A stretch of 7,790 bases of DNA from Syntrophaceae bacterium (GTDB lineage Bacteria > Desulfobacterota > Syntrophorhabdia > Syntrophorhabdales > WCHB1-27), in contig PLSJ01000400.1 in assembly GCA_003165115.1 (NCBI GenBank), positions 1 through 7,790 on the forward strand. The letters are read 5' to 3'. The translations under genes and the position numbers were made by a program. Below, in pieces: positions 5,712-7,790 of the stretch; the stretch's first letter is position 1, and each line of letters starts with the position of its first letter. A model generated the notes under the pieces. That model was not told where the DNA came from and ran no database searches. It worked only from the letters and a program-made list of their open reading frames with translations.

Positions 5712-7748
5712 TCAGGGCCTTGGTCCATACACGGGCACAGACTGACCGACCTCCAGGGCTCCAAGATCGGGCGCTTTCCCAATAAAGTCATCGTTCACAT
5801 TGGGAAGGACCAGCCCGGCGTCAACCGCCGCGGAATGAGGTTTCAACTGAAAATGAAGGTCTTCAGGATTATAAATTCTTTGGGGATCATCCCTATCGGG
5901 TGGCGCCAGGTTCTGAAAGATGTCCCAGTCCACCAGTTTGCTATGGCAGTCCTTGCCTGTGCTTTGACAGTATTCCGAAAGGGTTTTGAAATTGCGCTCC
6001 ACCCACTGGGGGTTCTCATGTGTACCGTACAAGATGTTAAATGGGGGAGAAACCCACGTGAAGGAATACGGGGTGCCCGGATTGGGACGGAACCCGTTAT
6101 AGTCGGACGTGGTGTAATTGGTATATGTCCGGACCTGGAAGATTTGTGGATGGACCCCCTCTCCGAGGACAAGATTGTTCAGAAAATGGGTGTTTAACCA
6201 CCCTCCGTAACGTGGATAGGAAGGCGGCATGGGCGCAACGGTTAAGGCTGTTTCGACCAACAGCGTGTTGTGTAAAATGACCAGGCCTTCAGGCTCGGAA
6301 TACTGGTTCTTAAATGCCCCGCCCTCTGCGGGCGGTGCGTTGGCCCCGCTTCCCCCAGGGGCATGGTACACGATATTCCGGATAAAATAAGCGGGTCCGC
6401 CGAAGATAGGCTGGCCGCTCAGGGGCTCCACGCCCATATTCACGCAACGGTTGCGTAAGACACGAACGTTGTGCATGGCCCCGTCGGCTTCGATGCAATT
6501 ATCATGTACGTTTGTGATGTCGTTATTGTAGAAGTCGATTGAAACAGGCATCCTGTCGCGTGGCATGTTTGGATAGCCATCCGGCATACCATAGGTATCA
6601 TGGCATAATCCGTCGAAAAAATTTGCCACGTAATTGTGGGCGATAACATGACCCGACCCGTAGACCTTGACGCCGAAGTACGACGACAGAGGCGGAGGAT
6701 ATCCCGGGAGCTTATTCCATGGAGACCCGGTATAACCTATGAGCTTATTCGGGTCGTCCCTGCCGATCATCACGTTATCGGCGATGTAAAAGTTCTTTGA
6801 TCCCGAATAACTGGTCCAGACACCGATGCCGATATTCTCGAAGCGGCATCTCTTGACGGTTAACCCAATGGAACCGGTCACTCTCTTATGACCTGCAAGA
6901 AAGGCGACATCGGTATTTCGAATAGTAAGGCCCTCAAAGTAATTGTAATCCGCAGCCTCGACATTGAAGAGGTTAAATTTGCCGGCGCCGTCGAAAATCA
7001 CCTCGCCATCTCCCGCTGCCTTTATCACAATGGGCTTCTCGGGCGTTCCGCGAACAGTCAAATAGTAGGTGCCATCAAAAGGAGATGAACCCGGGTAGGG
7101 AGACGGTTTTACGGCATAAAGTCCGGCATGGACCAGGACGATATCACCAGGTTTGACACGGGGCGGAAAGGTTTCACTCCAATCTCCCCCACCCCCACCG
7201 GTGTAATAGCAACCCCATAAACTTGTACAGTTGGGCGTCTGTCTTTGACCCTTATAGTCAGGGGGATAGAGGTGGTAAACGTTTCCGCCTTCAAAGGGTT
7301 TCGGCTCGGGACGGGTGCGAACGGTTACCGTCTTCTGCCCATCTCCGCTCAGCCCATCCGGATCCGACATCGTGAACATGCACTCATACTCTGTGTCGGG
7401 TTTCAGGTCGAATATGCTACCGGCAAACATATTGGGAGGCGAGTAATCGACGGACCACCATATGGTTCGCTCGTTCCGCGAGAGCCGAAGAAGAGGCAAT
7501 GCCTTCTTCCAGGTCGTATCTCCCTTTTTGCGGTACTGGACTTGCACCGTGGCATCACGGTTATCGTCACCCCCCACATACCATTCAAAGCCAAGATTCA
7601 TGAGAGTTGGGGGCTCAATGACAAACTCGCCCGGCCTGACTTTATTCTCATTTGCCGCAAGTGCAGTGTTGAAGCCGCAGACGCATAGACCCAGCAGACA
7701 TAGACAAACGCAAGAAATCATTGCGGATAATTTCGTTCTCTTTTCCAC
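5712..7748 (-). CDS. Secreted right-handed parallel beta-helix protein
   Basis: Read from GTG at 7746-7748 (678 residues). This start is preferred over the in-frame TTG at 7755-7757 because AGAGGGGG (7758-7765) lies 9 nt before the GTG but touches the TTG. A Sec signal peptide follows: MEKRTK, a core unusually rich in cysteine (CVCLCLLGLCVC), and a likely cut after ALA (residue 31). Next comes a fibronectin-III-like domain (about 40-150) ending LKPDTEYECMFTMSDPDG, then a linker and PGDIVLVHAGLY, the usual opening of beta-helix proteins. About 220-530 are irregular Asn/Gly-rich coils (FEGLTIRNTDVAFLAG, NVMIGRDD, HNYVANFFDG, DFYNNDITNVHDN, RNIVYH, ILHNTLL). The end, SAAVDAGLVLPNVNDDF and APDLGALEVG, is a common C-terminal signature of bacterial beta-helix proteins. 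Such folds often bind or cleave polysaccharides; I recognise no lyase or epimerase active site. There is no PEP-CTERM, lipobox or autotransporter domain. It is monocistronic as far as seen. Confidence 0.9.
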   Translation of the reverse strand: MEKRTKLSAMISCVCLCLLGLCVCGFNTALAANENKVRPGEFVIEPPTLMNLGFEWYVGGDDNRDATVQVQYRKKGDTTWKKALPLLRLSRNERTIWWSVDYSPPNMFAGSIFDLKPDTEYECMFTMSDPDGLSGDGQKTVTVRTRPEPKPFEGGNVYHLYPPDYKGQRQTPNCTSLWGCYYTGGGGGDWSETFPPRVKPGDIVLVHAGLYAVKPSPYPGSSPFDGTYYLTVRGTPEKPIVIKAAGDGEVIFDGAGKFNLFNVEAADYNYFEGLTIRNTDVAFLAGHKRVTGSIGLTVKRCRFENIGIGVWTSYSGSKNFYIADNVMIGRDDPNKLIGYTGSPWNKLPGYPPPLSSYFGVKVYGSGHVIAHNYVANFFDGLCHDTYGMPDGYPNMPRDRMPVSIDFYNNDITNVHDNCIEADGAMHNVRVLRNRCVNMGVEPLSGQPIFGGPAYFIRNIVYHAPGGSGANAPPAEGGAFKNQYSEPEGLVILHNTLLVETALTVAPMPPSYPRYGGWLNTHFLNNLVLGEGVHPQIFQVRTYTNYTTSDYNGFRPNPGTPYSFTWVSPPFNILYGTHENPQWVERNFKTLSEYCQSTGKDCHSKLVDWDIFQNLAPPDRDDPQRIYNPEDLHFQLKPHSAAVDAGLVLPNVNDDFIGKAPDLGALEVGQSVPVYGPRP

Positions 7749-7769
7749 GCCTGACAACCCCCTCTTTAG

Positions 7770-7790
7770 CTAGTGTCCATCCGGAAACTC
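7770..7790. other. Possible IS end at window edge
   Basis: CTAGTGTC at 7770-7777 repeats the eight bases at 4863-4870 that begin the IS630 remnant, again with a TA in the same place. After that the sequences differ (CATCCGGAAACTC here, GTGTCTCATAG there). If it is an IS end, the element lies to the right, outside the window, and inserted close upstream of the beta-helix gene. Eight shared bases is weak evidence. Confidence 0.25.

Noticed and set aside
5529..6197. 222-codon plus-strand frame at the 3' end of the beta-helix gene
   Set aside because: It overlaps the beta-helix coding sequence antisense, whose C-terminal signature is intact; there is no domain or good ribosome site.

Overview
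The window looks like chromosomal DNA from an anaerobic deltaproteobacterial-type organism (Desulfobacterota, possibly syntrophic). This placement is an inference from several mild cues: a long Rel/SpoT protein with TGS, zinc-finger and ACT domains, a zinc-ribbon type L28, a sigma54-like promoter, a VPLPG-type C-terminal sorting signal and scattered IS wreckage. No marker here fixes the genus.

Layout from left to right. (1) Bases 1-1257 hold the 3' two thirds of a Rel/SpoT (p)ppGpp enzyme, facing rpmB (ribosomal protein L28, minus strand) across a gap of only 4 bp. rpmB has a clear sigma70 promoter at 1509-1537. Bases 1538-1653 show nothing I can name. (2) Bases 1654-2047 (minus) carry a decayed, frameshifted open frame that resembles the C-terminal end of an IS1380-type transposase. 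(3) Bases 2037-3830 are a compact queC-queE-queD operon with its own promoter, encoding three of the four steps from GTP to preQ0; folE, queF and tgt are not in the window. (4) Bases 3831-4096 are an intergenic region with two matching palindromes 32 bp apart and, about 140-190 bp downstream, a good sigma54 (-24/-12) candidate. These sit in front of a 77-aa exported Ala/Lys/Pro-rich protein that ends at a strong hairpin terminator. (5) Bases 4381-4524 have no recognisable feature; a small BamE/SmpA-like lipoprotein gene follows. (6) Bases 4864-5545 are a scar: the left half of an IS630-type element with a 1-base frameshift, joined directly to the last ~43 codons of a PEP-CTERM-type (VPLPG) exported protein, followed by what looks like that lost gene's terminator. 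Bases 5546-5711 show nothing clear. (7) Bases 5712-7748 (minus) encode a large secreted right-handed beta-helix protein. The right edge (7770-7790) shares its first bases with the IS630 left end and may be the end of another IS.

How the genes relate: the stringent-response enzyme, L28 and the que genes are housekeeping functions. Everything right of queD is envelope or surface related (exported Lys/Pro protein, lipoprotein, PEP-CTERM fragment, beta-helix protein) and interrupted by mobile-element damage. I do not see a convincing new defence or biosynthetic system. The most interesting items are the palindrome plus sigma54 arrangement and the IS/PEP-CTERM junction.
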